Assembly (NCBI RefSeq): GCF_905220415.1
Contig: NC_059568.1
Location: forward strand, 6,820,001 to 6,884,000
DNA from: Colias croceus
Lineage: Eukaryota; Arthropoda; Insecta; Lepidoptera; Pieridae
DNA length: 64,000 bases
Reading direction: 5' to 3'
Positions 23,921-37,100 of this stretch are shown one piece after another; positions within the stretch are counted from its first letter, which is position 1, and every line of letters begins with the position of its first letter. The translations under genes and the position numbers were made by a program. The notes under the pieces are model-generated. The model did not search any database. It saw only the letters and a list, made by a program, of their open reading frames with translations, and was not told the DNA's origin.

Positions 23921-26900
23921 TTAATTGTGGAAAATAATGATCAATATAATAGAAATGATTACAATTAATATAAGCGCCAAGTAAACTTTCTTCTTCCGCA
24001 GCTTATTCTGCAAAGACAATACCAACAAATGAACAAAATATATTGCCAACCGTGTATTACTAAAGAAATTATTATAATAAATATATTAAAAAGATCTTTT
24101 CAAACAAGATTTTCTAGTGATTTTATCAGCTTGATTGATATCAGTTGCATTTATGAACTCAGTATTTATATATCAACAAGTAGATGATTCTATTCTTGGC
24201 TTAAAATTCGGAACAATCTTTATTTATATAAAGCGCTGCGGAATAGACAATCCTTCTGAGACAAAATGGTTCGAAAATTAAGCAATATAAAGTGCAATAT
24301 ATTACATATCGTCTTCGGATGCTCCGGCAATATGACAGTTGCCGAACAGTGACGAAGATTTCTATGCGCATTATCACTTTTGGAGTACTGTCATTCGACT
24401 GTATTTTTTGAGCTAGTGCCTTAAAGTCGGTCCCATTCTGCCTATATGAAAGCATTATAGTTTTCCAGTTCTATTAAAAAATAATGAATTATTAAAAGGT
24501 TATTATTATACCAAAAGCGTACCTTGTAATTAGCAGCTTGATGCAACTCCTGCACTCCGCTCTCAACGTTCTGTGAAGCGTATTCCACATTGGATTCTAT
24601 GGAATCCACGACCGCGCCTTGGTCGTGGATCATCGCACCGAGCTCTTTGAATATCTGGTTCACGTCCATGATGTCACTCTGAAATCGATATAATATAGTA
24701 TCTTAATTTTATTTGACGACATGTGACATCCCGTGTCCCAGTAGTGGGAACGTATATGGGCTGATGACAGGCGCGTAGCTACCGCCGTATCTGCCGTATC
24801 AATTATACGGGGCCCCCGCGCTAAGGTGGCCTCCAACGTGCGTAAGCAAAAATTACTAAAAACTTCCCAATTTTTTTTTTTCAGAAAGGATAAAAGTCGA
24901 AATAAACAATTTTGTGGCCTCCTGTGTGTATATTTAATTTGAATTGTTTGTAAAAATTTTGGAATACGTGACAGATAGATAATTATGATGAATAAATATT
25001 TCTTTTAATTTTATGCAAACATTTCTTTTTTCTTTTGTGAGAAATCTTTACCCTTCCTGAAGGCCCCCAAACAAATTTTTATACGGGGCCCCGCCAAGGC
25101 ACGCTACGCTTCTGGCTGATGATGAGGATATTTAAATAAATAACAAAAAAAATCCACCGTTGGATGCAAATATTGATGTACCACAGGCTAAGCCATAGCT
25201 AATCGCAAGTATATAATTATACAACAATCTATTACCTAAGTTACAAGCGTACCTCAAGTTGTTTGATATCCTTCTCACGTTGTTCGAGCTCGAGCATTTC
25301 TCGCTCCGACTGCATGGTGAGCTGTTCTTGCTTCCTCACATTTGTGTCACCCATCTCCACCAACTCTCTGTTGCTACCTAATTATACAGAAATAATAATT
25401 TTATATAATTAATTTTAAATAATTTTATATAACAAGAAAAACATAATTGTATTTGTAATAATTTTATATAGTGATTTGACCGCCTTCTTGATACAGTAGT
25501 AAATGCGTGAGCGTGGAACCGGTCCTGAGTTTGGTGGCGACGGAGAAAAAAATGTCTCGGTCTGGCAGCACAGAAGGTGATCACCTACATGTCTCTAAAG
25601 AAAATCGATCAGTGAAACAGATGCATACATAATGCATCTGCCTCTTACCTCTTACCGCATTTTATATAGTAGTGTTTCAATTGGTGTTAACAAGAAAAAT
25701 ATAATTGTATTTGTAATAATTATTATTTGAAGTACATAATATTATTTATATTATAATGTCAATACAAAAACAAAAGAAAAGATAGAAAAAAGTGAAAGAT
25801 AGGTAAAGAAAATACAACAAAGTCATTAATTTTGTTGAATTGGAAAAGACAATTTTATTAATAGATGGTGGTCATTTAAACAATGCTAAAACAGCAAAAA
25901 CATTGCTTTTCTATATAATTGTTTGGATCTAAAAAAATATTTATTGATGTTGATAAACAACATTTCATGAATCCACCTCTATATCTTACAAGAAATATAA
26001 ACAACTCAGTGTAGTATAACTTAGTGTGAACACAGGCACCTGAAAAACAGTTTATAAATATAATATTAGAGCCCGGGTCAATAAATTTATGTAACATATT
26101 ATAATGGTGCAGAATAAATGATTTTTCTATTTATTATCACTACATAGTATAAAACAAAGTCGCTTTCTCTGTCCCTATGTCCCTTTGTATGCTTAAATCT
26201 TTAAAACTACGCAACGGATTTTGATGCGGATTTTTTAAATAGATAGATTGATTCAAGAGGAAGATTTTAGTATATAATTTATGAGGTTTGAGACAAAGCG
26301 GGCGAAGCCGCGGGCAGTTAGCTGATTACTGAATAAAGTAAAATTTGATGTAAATTTGTCAAGTTGTCTGGAACAATATATGTTCAAATACACTCAACCA
26401 TTTAACGGTAATAATAAAAGTAATAAGTAAGTGATAGAATAATTGATACACGTCATATAAATCTGAAGAGTTGGGTCACTTCTTAGAAATTGCTTGGTTG
26501 GTTAATAATATATTACCAATATCATGAATCATTGACTTTTAACTATTACAGATGAATTTATGATTCATGATGATACTGGTCACAATAATTATAATGAGAA
26601 GAGAATTTTCATAACCAGTTTCAATTCTATTCGAAATATTCTATTTAGTTCATATACAATTATGTGGAAACTATAATGTAGGACAAAATGTTTTGATCAG
26701 GCTGTCAGAGAAATAATCAGCAAGTTGTGAAACTGGCCCTTGATGTTATAATTGAAGAAAATGTTGTATAAACAAAATGAATAATGATATACATCACTAC
26801 ATAGTATAAAACAAAGTCGCTTTCTCTGTCCCTATGTCCCTTTGTCTGCTTAAATCTTTAAAACTACGCAACGGATTTCGATGCGGTTTTTTTTAATAGA

Positions 26901-29738
26901 TAGAGTGATTCAAGAGGAAGGTTTAAGTGACATATCACACTAGCGGATTGCGAGCGGTTTCAAAGCGGAGCGGGTGCGCAACGAACACGCCGCGGATGCG
27001 CAGCGAACACGCCGCGGATGCGCAGCGAATTCGTTGCGGACGCGTGGCAGATGCGCAACGTTTACGTCGCGGTCATGTACTCATTAACAAAATGGAATCC
27101 GTGCTGGTTGTTTCTTATAACTTGTTATAGTATAATAATTATGAGATCATTATTTTTTACGAGTTTCATAACATGTTAATGTTTAGGGTATTGTTTTATC
27201 TATTAAATCTTGGTCGAAATGCAATCAGATAACTTAATTGCTCATTATGAAAGTTCACTAGTGAAATAAATTTTAAAGCTCCTTAACTTAAACAGGGCTA
27301 TCTTATTATTAGATAAATAACAGTGAATAGAAAATTTTATCAAGCAACCAGCAACTCACTATCACTTTGCTCATAATTAGGTTCACAAAATCTCTTTATA
27401 AAATACGTTGCTATGGGAGAGATTATACTGGTCAAGTGGTCAGTCGTTACATACTTTTGGAATGTATGTTACATTCTAAAGTCCTAGTAATTCAATTTTA
27501 TAGCACCTTTTACAACAACTTCAGTTGTTATTACATATTTAGTTAAGTAAGTGCATTTCCACAGTACGGTTAAAAAATGGAGTGCTACAGAAACGATGGA
27601 AATATTGAATGGAAGTTAGGCAAGGGCTGGCTTTTGTGCGAGAGTATACAAAATGACGTTGACGCTTCTATTCGCAGCGAAACCGTTGCGCGTCCGCGGC
27701 GTGTTCGCTGCGCATCCGCGGCGTGTTCGTTGCGCACCCGCTCCGCTTTGAAACCGCTCGCAATCCGCTAGTGTGATATGGCACTAAGTATATCATTTAT
27801 TAGGTTTTATACAAAGCGGACAAAGCCGCGGGCGGAAAGCTAGTATTATATACTTTAATCACATATTTTATTTCCCTAAAATGTTTCAAAAAATATTCCA
27901 ATTAAGATAAAGTTAATGATGTTAAAATTTAATATAAACATTTTTTATCACATTCATTATATCACATTGTTCTGTAATAATCACACTAAATAATTATCAG
28001 TATTTAAAAAAAAAAGAAATCATGTTGAATGAATGAAGGAATGAAATACTCTTTATTGAACATACACAGTAATAAATTTTGTTACATAGTTAAGATAGCT
28101 TATAATAGAGATGTACAAAGAGCGGCTTTATCGCTCGTGAGCGATTTCTTCCAAGCAACTCGATGTTGATGATTTCCTGAACAACAATAAATATTTAAAC
28201 TTGGTGTTTTATTTTTTATTTTATTTGATATAAATATATAAAAATGCTATCAAATAATACCTAATTTGAATTAGATTGTGACGTCAAAATAATTCTAATG
28301 TTTATAAAAATATATGTAAATGTTTTCTACGCATCTGGTTTTTTAGGTGTTAAAATAATAATAATGTCTGTCAGAACACAGAGCACTGAGAAACCTACTT
28401 TTCTCTAAAGGAAATGGAGGGGACACAACATTTGACATAAATAAGGTTAAGGTTTCCGAAATGAGTATTTCAGAAACCAACCTTAGATGTTATCTCTTAT
28501 TATGTTTATATACTATGTTTATTCAGTAGTGATGTTCAAAATATCTCATACCATTATTTAAAATACTGCTTAATCATTTTAAAGGGACGTAAGCTTTCTC
28601 AACCTTAATCAAATCAATTCTCAATTCAGGAACCAGCATATCCTGAACTTTATATCTTTAAAATAAAGAGAACAAAGTAAAATGCAAAAACATATTCTAT
28701 ATGATATCATATTTCACAAGATAGATAATAAAAAAGTATTATCTTTGTCTACATATACATAAGTATATTTTTGAAGACAAAGAATTGTTTAACAGCATTT
28801 CGTAAATGGAAAAAAAATGAATAAATTGAATGTTTAAAATGGATATATTTACCTGTAGCAAATGGAGCACCAATGTTTATATTTTGTGCCTTCACTTTTC
28901 TGACATCTTCTTTTGTCTTCTGCGCTGCTGCTCTTTGTGTTGCCTGTAAATTAATTACTTATCATGATACCTGTTCCCTTGCTTTTTTAGACATTTTATT
29001 CTAAAAATGCTACAATGTTCTTGCAAAAACCACATGTTAGCAAATATTAGCCCATAATATTAGTAGCATTATACAATCAAAAACAAAGAATGGTGGATAT
29101 AAAGTACAACAAACCTGGAACGCATTGAGAGTAGCCATGTACTCATCGCTGAGTCTGTCTCTAGTCAACTTGTTAGCTGGCTGGTCCGTCTGCATCTTCA
29201 TCAAGTCCATTATCATGGACGATGTGTCCTTTGCCAGTTTCTGAGTGTAGTTTTGTATCTGGCGACTATAATACAACAATAGATGTGAATGATGAATCAA
29301 TGTGAAGAATGTGTTATTCTATAGGCATTGTAAAGAAAGATCATTTGGCAATTAAGAACTGATGAAACAATTGCTTAAAATTAGAAAGTTAGGAGATAAT
29401 TACAAGCAAAACATTTTTTTTTTAACAAAAACCACTTTTGTAAAATATTCTTATTACAAAGATACTAACAGCTGTTTCCTGAGCTCCTGTGAATCTTGAG
29501 GAGTTTGCAGCTGGTTGACCATCTTGGACATTGAAGACACTGTAGATACACAAAAATATGTTTCAATTATCACAAAGTTTATAACATTTTTTAACAACAA
29601 ACAACTTCATATAAATAAATAGCATTAAAACATACCATTATGCGATATCTTCTTGATATTACTTGCAATTGTTTGCGACAAACTCTGAAAATTATCATTG
29701 ACGTCGTCGATCACACCTCCTTGGTATGAAGTTTCCAT
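23921..29738 (-). CDS. Syx7: Syntaxin-7/12-type endosomal Qa-SNARE
   Basis: Seven coding exons on the minus strand, in coding order: 29738-29636, 29539-29470, 29265-29115, 28943-28853, 25377-25253, 24678-24523 and 24007-23921 (stop TAA). Together they make 783 nt, 260 aa, with all phases consistent. The Habc-type helical region covers residues about 10-110 and includes TPQDSQELRKQLRQIQNYTQ and DRLSDEYMATLNAFQ. The SNARE motif covers about 165-232 with SDIMDVNQIFKELG followed by MIHDQGAVVDSIESNVEYA; Gln200 is the ionic zero-layer glutamine. A basic KLRKKK stretch precedes one C-terminal membrane helix (about 240-258) and a 2-residue lumenal tail. This is the usual layout and length of syntaxin 7 (Drosophila avalanche), which drives early-to-late endosome and lysosome fusion. 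The last exon, which carries the membrane anchor, is small and easily missed. Introns hold a Helitron, a Helitron with a nested TIR element, a SINE fragment and a LINE tail. Confidence 0.96.
24720..25112. repeat. Nested repeat in a Syx7 intron
   Basis: A SINE-like segment (GTCCCAGTAGTGGGAACG, then GGGCTGATGA) is interrupted by a block with roughly inverted ends (GGCGCGTAGCTACC and GGCACGCTACGC) and GGGGCCCC motifs, then resumes as GGCTGATGATGAGG. Confidence 0.5.
25477..25640 (+). mobile_element. tRNA-derived SINE fragment
   Basis: A diverged plus-strand relative of the SINE at 14440-14576 (CCTTCTTGATACAGT, GTCTGGCAGCACAG, AAGGTGATCACCTACATGTC). Confidence 0.55.
26137..26325 (+). mobile_element. 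Short non-autonomous Helitron
   Basis: Starts TCACTACATAGTATAAAAC after A. Ends with hairpin GCGGGCGAAGCCGCGGGC and CTGA before T (canonical CTAG altered). Same family as 26794-27843 and 38225-38408. Confidence 0.8.
26794..27843 (+). mobile_element. Helitron split by a nested TIR element
   Basis: TCACTACATAGTATAAAAC start after A and CTAG end before T. It would be about 190 bp without the 858-bp insertion at 26927-27784. Confidence 0.85.
26927..27784. mobile_element. PIF/Harbinger-like TIR element inside a Helitron
   Basis: Termini GTGACATATCACACTAGCGG and, reversed, GTGCCATATCACACTAGCGG, flanked by TAA on both sides (the TWA duplication of PIF/Harbinger). Arms exceed 100 bp and hold short GC-rich tandem units (GCGGATGCGCAGCGAACAC). 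The centre is AT-rich without a transposase. Confidence 0.75.
28020..28180 (-). mobile_element. LINE 3' tail
   Basis: In reverse orientation after a poly-A/T run: CTCTTTATTGAACATACACA and GGCTTTATCGCTCGTGAGCG, a common lepidopteran non-LTR 3' UTR signature (poly-A tail at the low-coordinate side). Confidence 0.6.
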
Positions 29739-31177
29739 TTTGATCTGTTTAAATCTGCAACCAAGTTAATATATGACCTTACTAACATTGACACTGTACC
29801 CCAGTAGCCACAACACAATGCACTAACCTTAATCAAATTACAACAGATTTTATTTGATTAACTTAGTAGTTATGACGTTCTCTGTTTCATATACGTAAGT
29901 GTGCGATGTATGAATTTTTTTTGATCTTAATACAATAGATATAAGAAAATTTAATAGTGTAATAGAAACGTATATTTTCAGAAACACATCATAAATATAA
30001 AAACAAAGTATAGAAGACACTCAACGAGCTCATTAACCCATTGACCACCGAGCGCCCCGATCGGGGCACGACAACAATAGATTTCTATTGTGTCTGAGAT
30101 TCTAGGGATTGATGGATATCACTTTTCACGATATAGCGCACTATCATCAAAAATCTGAAATCGGAGTTCTGAATCACAAATAACAATTTACATTAAAATT
30201 TACAAATGACAAAACGTCGACACCTCTATATTTGACGTTTCCAGTTTCCACCCATAGAGGCATAGGCCATAGAGTAAGTTACCCAAGTTACCACTTTTTA
30301 AACCCGTGAGTTATTATTGCCAGCAGTCAAAGCATAAAAAAATTGAATATAAAATACTAATAAATAAAAATATGTTATCTTATAATAATTTTAAAACAAA
30401 ATGTAATTATATGCAAAACTATTCGTTTTTTCACTGGATTTTTAATTTAAACAACTAAACGATTGATTTAATTATTATGAAATCATTATACAGTACCTTG
30501 TACAGTACGTATGTGTTTGTATTTATGAAATGTGATTTATAGATATAGGAATCTATTAATTACGAGCGTCGAACGTTAGTGTATATGTTTTATTATTATA
30601 TTCTTAGATTATATTATTCTAGGTGTTTTATTGTGTTGTTGTGTGCGCGCTCCAGAAATCAATAACCAACGTTTTGATAATTGAACTATAGAGTATAGAC
30701 TATAGACTCGATAGCATATCTCTATAAAATAGTCTATAGCTTTTCATGTATGTCTTCGTGTCCCTGTGCACTGTTATTTTTTTTACACAATATATACCTA
30801 CCATCAATACCTACCTACCTGTCGATAGGATATATTTTGTGTGATAAATTACAAAACTTATTGATTTTCATGAATTTTTAATTAGTCACCCAGCTCTCCT
30901 CTCTGTCGTTACAATGAATTTAAGCACGTATTTGAGTTTAAATGAATTTTAATATTGTGTTCTGAGACCAAGGCGCAGATATTAGGATCTCCAAAATGAA
31001 CGAGTGCTTCATTGTTTCGTGGTATTTATGAATACCTTCATTTCGATAACTTATTTGAAAAGAGAATAATTCTGTTCAAAGCAGGTAGGTGTGTAATCTT
31101 TGGCCCCGGCGTAATCAGCGTATAGTTGAAATGTTATTTTATAATAATTCTTATCCTTTTTTCTTTCTCTTTCCCAG
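29739..31177. other. Shared upstream region of Syx7 and PAN3
   Basis: About 1.4 kb between divergent genes, probably holding both promoters. A repeat starting TTAACCCATTGACCACCG (30033) with GCGCCCCGATCGGGGC resembles the end of a piggyBac-type MITE; the other end is not seen. No core promoter element could be assigned with confidence. Confidence 0.5.
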
Positions 31178-31199
31178 TACAGTGAGATTTCACAGGAAA

Positions 31200-34100
31200 A
31201 TGGATCCTCCAATTTATTTACAGTACACTCCTCCAAATGCGCTGCCCCAAGAATCGAAACTCGTTACTTACATGGTAGGATTTTTTTTTAATTTAGTTAA
31301 TTATTATATTTTGTTTTAGATCTGTCTTTAATTAATGTGATTCTTCTTTTCAGAATCGAAATACATCTACGCCAACGAGAGCATTGAATCAGGCACTAGG
31401 AAAATTAAGTCTTGAACCTTCTCCTCCTGTTGTAAGGAAAGTAAGTAGCAGTATATAAGTACCTATTCCATTTCTAAACTATATATTTTTATTTCAATGG
31501 AACTTTCTTTAAAATTGGTATATTTCACAGGTTTTTATTGGAGAATTTATGCCTGTGAGTTATTATACTCCTGTAGCAATCCTCCCAGAGTCACCAGCAA
31601 GCTCCCCGCCGACTGCACTTTCTTCTATATCGGCTGCATCTCAAGTACATCAGGTGAATAAATTATCTTTGATTTGGTGCTAAATTTAATTTCATTAGAT
31701 CAATATATTTATTGCTAAATTTGTAACAGGAAAATGTTGGAGGCACTACCTACTTCTATTCAACGAATGATAGTCTTAACTCATCTGGTGGACTAAATTC
31801 ATCAACATCAATGGGTTTGTATACAATGTGCACGTGTAGCTTCATAAACTTTAAATGAGCTGCTAGTTTCATATTCAATTTAAGATTGACTCTTAAAGAT
31901 GTATATAAACTAAATTCTAATAATAAAATCAATGAAAAGGCATGCCAAATCCCAGAATTCCATTATAAAGAATTAATATGGTAAATCATCTGATAAATAT
32001 TGCAATCTTTGGAAACAAACAGTTTTATTAGTGATTATTTAAATAAATTATAAACAATTAATATTTTTACAAAATAAAACTAAATCAACATATATATAAA
32101 GAATCAGTTTGCTATAACAACTTTGTAACTTACCCAATAATCCTGCTAGCATTCAATTTAGGTTTTTGAGAAAATTTGGACATTCTGATTTATTAGAATT
32201 GCATCAACATTAACAATTTTGTATTCATAGGGGGAACAGAATGCATGGGTGTGCCGTCAGTTCAATATCCACCACCAATGTATACAACACCACCTCAGCA
32301 CATGGGACCCATGTCGTCCAAACAGGCTGGTAAGTACAACTTTTAATATTTAAAATTTGTTTTATATGTCCAAGGGACTCAACATAATGACAAATTGTTA
32401 TGACTTTCCAATTTCAACTTTTATAATATTTATGTTGTTCAAAATATCCAGAATTTTATAAATAGTAGCATCCAGTCATCATGAATACATTGCCAATGAA
32501 GAGGACGCTCAATCTGCAAACATTTCATTTACATTATTTTTTATTTCACAGCAGCTATTTAAAGAATTGTCAGACAAAATCACTTATGGTCACGTGTAAG
32601 CTATAAAGTCGAAACATTTATCACGATCACATTCTGCCTTGTGCTTTTTCCGCAAAAAGTTATAATAATTATTTCAGATTAACTATTTTATTGAATCAAT
32701 GACGTATGAAATAATAAGAATACGAATTTGCTTTTAATAATATGACAATGTTATGTTACAAATGTTTTATAAAATTTTCGGCTTTAAGGGCCATACTACG
32801 CTGAAGATCCCCGCCTTTGGCAATCACAATGTGCGGGGATCGATTCTGGAACATACTACGCTCCTTGGAGCTACTTAACATCTCCAGGTTACAATTGCAA
32901 ATCATTATTATTCGTGATGTTCTTTTTGTAAATTATGTATAACGTTACTTTCGGTGATGATAGCTATGAGTAAATTGTTATGGCATGAAATGGATTTATT
33001 TTTTGCAAACAATTGACTTGACTAGTGATACACCTGACTGTTGAAATTTTTTTCACCGTGAGTTTACTCTCGAGTTTATTTATTTTAAATAATAGCTTCA
33101 CAAAATAAGTCAAAAAATAACGGTACCTGTCTCAACTTTTAGCAAAGTGTTTTTTCTGTTCATTAAGGTGATCCCTAGCTAGTCTGCAATAGGAGAAATT
33201 GGCATTTTTGTAACATTTGTTTTGCATATTTCAAAACCTTACCATTAACCTTTAGTACTATTACATTATTTACTTGTAATTTGTTTGCATGGCTGCTATT
33301 ATTATACATAGTTTGATGTGTAATTGAATGTTGCGTATTAGCGAATGCATTAGCAGATTTAGACAATAGCCAGTAATTTGTAAGATTCTATGTTATATTC
33401 ATAATGTATTTCTATGAATCTTTAATTTTTAACTAAATTGATTCTGCTGTAAAATTACATAAATTAACCTTATCTTTTTATCGCCTGGTGGTTGATTGGT
33501 AGTGGTGGGAGGTGGTGGGTCTCAATAAAATGAAAACCTTTATAAGTGTTTATAGATTTTTAGATAAATATATAAAAAAGAACTGGCCAATTATAAATTC
33601 AGTCTGTTACTTTTTTATTTATTTATTGATAATAATAATTAATAATCAACTAGCATCAAATCACCGCATAAATAGAGCGTATTACATTACTATTCTACAT
33701 CATACAACTATAAATACATTTAGTTATAAATATTTTTTACATTAATTATTAAATAATCATAAACACATTTAAACAAGAAAAAAAAAATCACATGAGGGTA
33801 TAGACATACCCTTGTAGACTCAAAAGATAAACCCACATATTGTGATTTTTTGTAAATTACGGCATTATATAAAATTGTTTTTCAGGGTCAAAAATTAAAT
33901 TGGATATTGATGAAAAGTAATAAACACGTTTTATAAATTAGTATTATATACGATCTAGCTGATAATGGCCGTACGGTATTATAGAATCTACTAAAATATT
34001 GTAGGCATTTGCAGCTGTAGAAACCATTTTTTAATACGTGAAGTGTTACTTAGTTTTATGATAAATATAAGTACCTACGTATCAAAATATTTATTTTTTA

Positions 34101-37100
34101 TCATGAAATAAATAAAAATGAAACACTCAAATCTTCGTACGCGCATAACTTCCAAACGACTACACTAAAGTGGATAAATATTTATTTTATGTGTCTGTAA
34201 ATAAAATAGTAAAAAACGTAAAAGAAAATTTCAACCTAAGCAGTGCTGTGGGTACTTATCATACAAAAATGTTTTACCGCAATCAAAACAAGCAGGCTGA
34301 AAGAAAAAAGATAATACTTTTTGAAAATCGTAAAGAGCCATTAACTACCTACTTATTTATCAAGAGATTAGAGAACCATTGTAACGCAAGGTTTATCGTA
34401 TTAAATTTTTGAAATGAAACTGCAGTAATTAGTTTACATTACATATCTTTAAGACGTTTTAAGTGTTGATTTATGAATACTTTTGTCTCAGTCAAGGAAC
34501 CTAAGGAACGAGAGTGATCTTCTTAGCACAATAAAAACGCCATATACATTTTATGTGTACTTTCTTATACTTTTTTTGTTCATATCATATGTATGACATT
34601 ATTTGATATCATGCGAAAATTATTTTATTATTAAGTTTAGAAATATTGGAGAAAAATTAAATGATTCTTATTACCATCTTTTATGTTATCAAATTGAGCA
34701 ATCTTGTCCTATATATGAAAAATTTGTATATTAATACATGTATGTATATTACAAATTTGCTGTATCTTGTATGGTGATGATGTTAAAGTTATATAATACA
34801 TACATATATGCATACTAGCTTCAATGTCATAGATCGATATCAATGTAATAAGATAGATCATAGATCGATATCAAGTACGTGATATACATTGTTATGCCGA
34901 TGATAGCACGGGCGACGCCGCATATACTGGTCTTTCAAATCTCTCTCAGGACCAAGTGGATGAGCATCGGAAACAACTTGTGTCTAAAATTGAGAAATCT
35001 CTTGAAGAAGTCTCAATGTGGGGTCAAAACAATCTTGTCCAGTTTAACCCCTCAAAGACGCAAGTTTGCGTATTCTCGGCTAAAAAGAGGTCTTTTGCAG
35101 TGTCACCTACATTCCAGAGCACTCCTCTCAAAGCCACGCCTTGTATCGGAATTCTCGGTATCGACATTGCGAGTGACGTACAATTCCGCGGTCATCTGGA
35201 AGACAAGGCTAAATTAGCCTCAAAGAAACTTGGGGTGCTCGCTAGAGCGAGACAGTACTTCCCGCCAGCTCATCGCCTACTACTCTACAAGGCCCAAGTT
35301 CGGCCACACATGGAGTACTGCTCTCACCTATGGGCTGGAGCACCCCAGTATCAGTTACTTCCTTTTGACCGCCTTCAGCGTCGTGCCTGCCGCATTGTCG
35401 ATCTACCTGAGCTCACCGATCGGCTGGATCCTCTGGCTTTGAGGCGTGATGTTGCGTCTCTGTGCGTATTTTATCGCATATACAACGGGGAGTGTTCTGA
35501 GGAATTATTTGCCTTAATACCACCTGCACAATTCCACCACCGTACTGCCAGACACAAGCAAAAATATCATCCACACCACCTGGATGCATGGCGCTCGACA
35601 ACCGTGCGTTTCGCACGTCATTTCCTGCCCCGAGCTACACTCTTGTGGAACACCTTACCACCTTCCGTGTTCCCCAACCAATACGACATGGGAACCTTCA
35701 AGCAAAGAGCCTACACCTTCCTAAAACACCAACTTCCACCTTAAAACCGGCAATACGATCGCAGTGTCCCCAACGTTGTGGTCGTCATGGGCGGCGTCTA
35801 TCACCTACCATCAAGTGAGTCGCCTGCCCTATTGCTAGGGTTACTATAAAAAAAAAAAAAAAAAAAAGAAAAAAAAATCAATAGATTTATATACGAATAT
35901 TTATGTCGAATTCTTGATGAAACGTTGTCCACCATATTCCATTTGTTTAATATTTTTAGGCTTGGCACCGATGTTTTACATGCCCGATACGATTCGCTCC
36001 GAGATGTACCAAAGGAACGAGGATCTCTACATGCAGCCGGATAGTCGTCAATATCCAGGTATACAAACTTGATGCATAACTCATAATGCAAATGAGGTAT
36101 GTATTAAACATTTTGTAAAAAGCACTATGTATCACTGCCACTTAAAATGATCGGGCAGAACTGTCTAAGACGAACAAATACAATACACAAATCTAATATT
36201 ACCACGTTTATATCTTTTTACATTTAATATAACATCTACTTTCCATAGATTTGCCAGAAAATCTAGAGGTTTACTCGGAGCTGATGCCCCTCGAAGGGTT
36301 GACACCACACTCGATAGCGACGTCGTTCCGCGCGACTCATCGTCAAAATGGCGATCATTATGCTCTTCGCCGTTTGCATTCTTACGGCACGGTGCCTTCC
36401 AAGAGATTCGAGTCGTGGAAACAAATCGATCATCCAAACATCATTCGTCTTAACGAATGCTTCACTACCAAAGCGTTTGGTGATCATTGTGAGTATGACC
36501 ATAATGATTAATAGTCATAATTTTGTGTTATTACAGTATAAGAAATGTTAAATTCTTAAACAGCCATGATGTTGGTATACGACTACCACCCGGCGGCTGT
36601 GACGCTGATGAACAAGTATCTAGCTGGGGCGAACAATGGTAACGCAGCGGAGGCTAACGGGTCCTACCACGACCCGTTCTCGTCGGACCCTGATGCTCCC
36701 CGCCCGTACACACACCAGGTGAGATAAAGTTAAATGAGATGCTTATAGGTTTCCAACATTTCTATGGAAATTTACTGTTAAATTATTAGGTTTTTACTGA
36801 AATAGAGCGGAAAGTGAGAAATTTCGATTGGTTTCCTGGTATGGTTATTTTTTGGCTTTACTGGCACTTTCTAGAAAGTCGTCGCCGCCCATGAGCGTTC
36901 GCATTGTCGGGTTATCTATGAATTCTATGTTTTGTTGGGCTTAAATTTATAGGCTTTCTTGTTGAAGGTGCCTATGTCATAGTAGGTAGTTAGGAAACAC
37001 TGAGGCAGGTAGCTTTGTCGAAAGGTGTCTCGTGAGTCACATCCAGGTGAATGGTACTTTGGTTTGTGACGTGGGTACACTTTCATTTGGTAAATGTTGT

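Noticed and set aside
26927..27771. Arg/Ala-rich ORFs
   Set aside because: They are translations of the GC-rich inverted arms of a TIR element.
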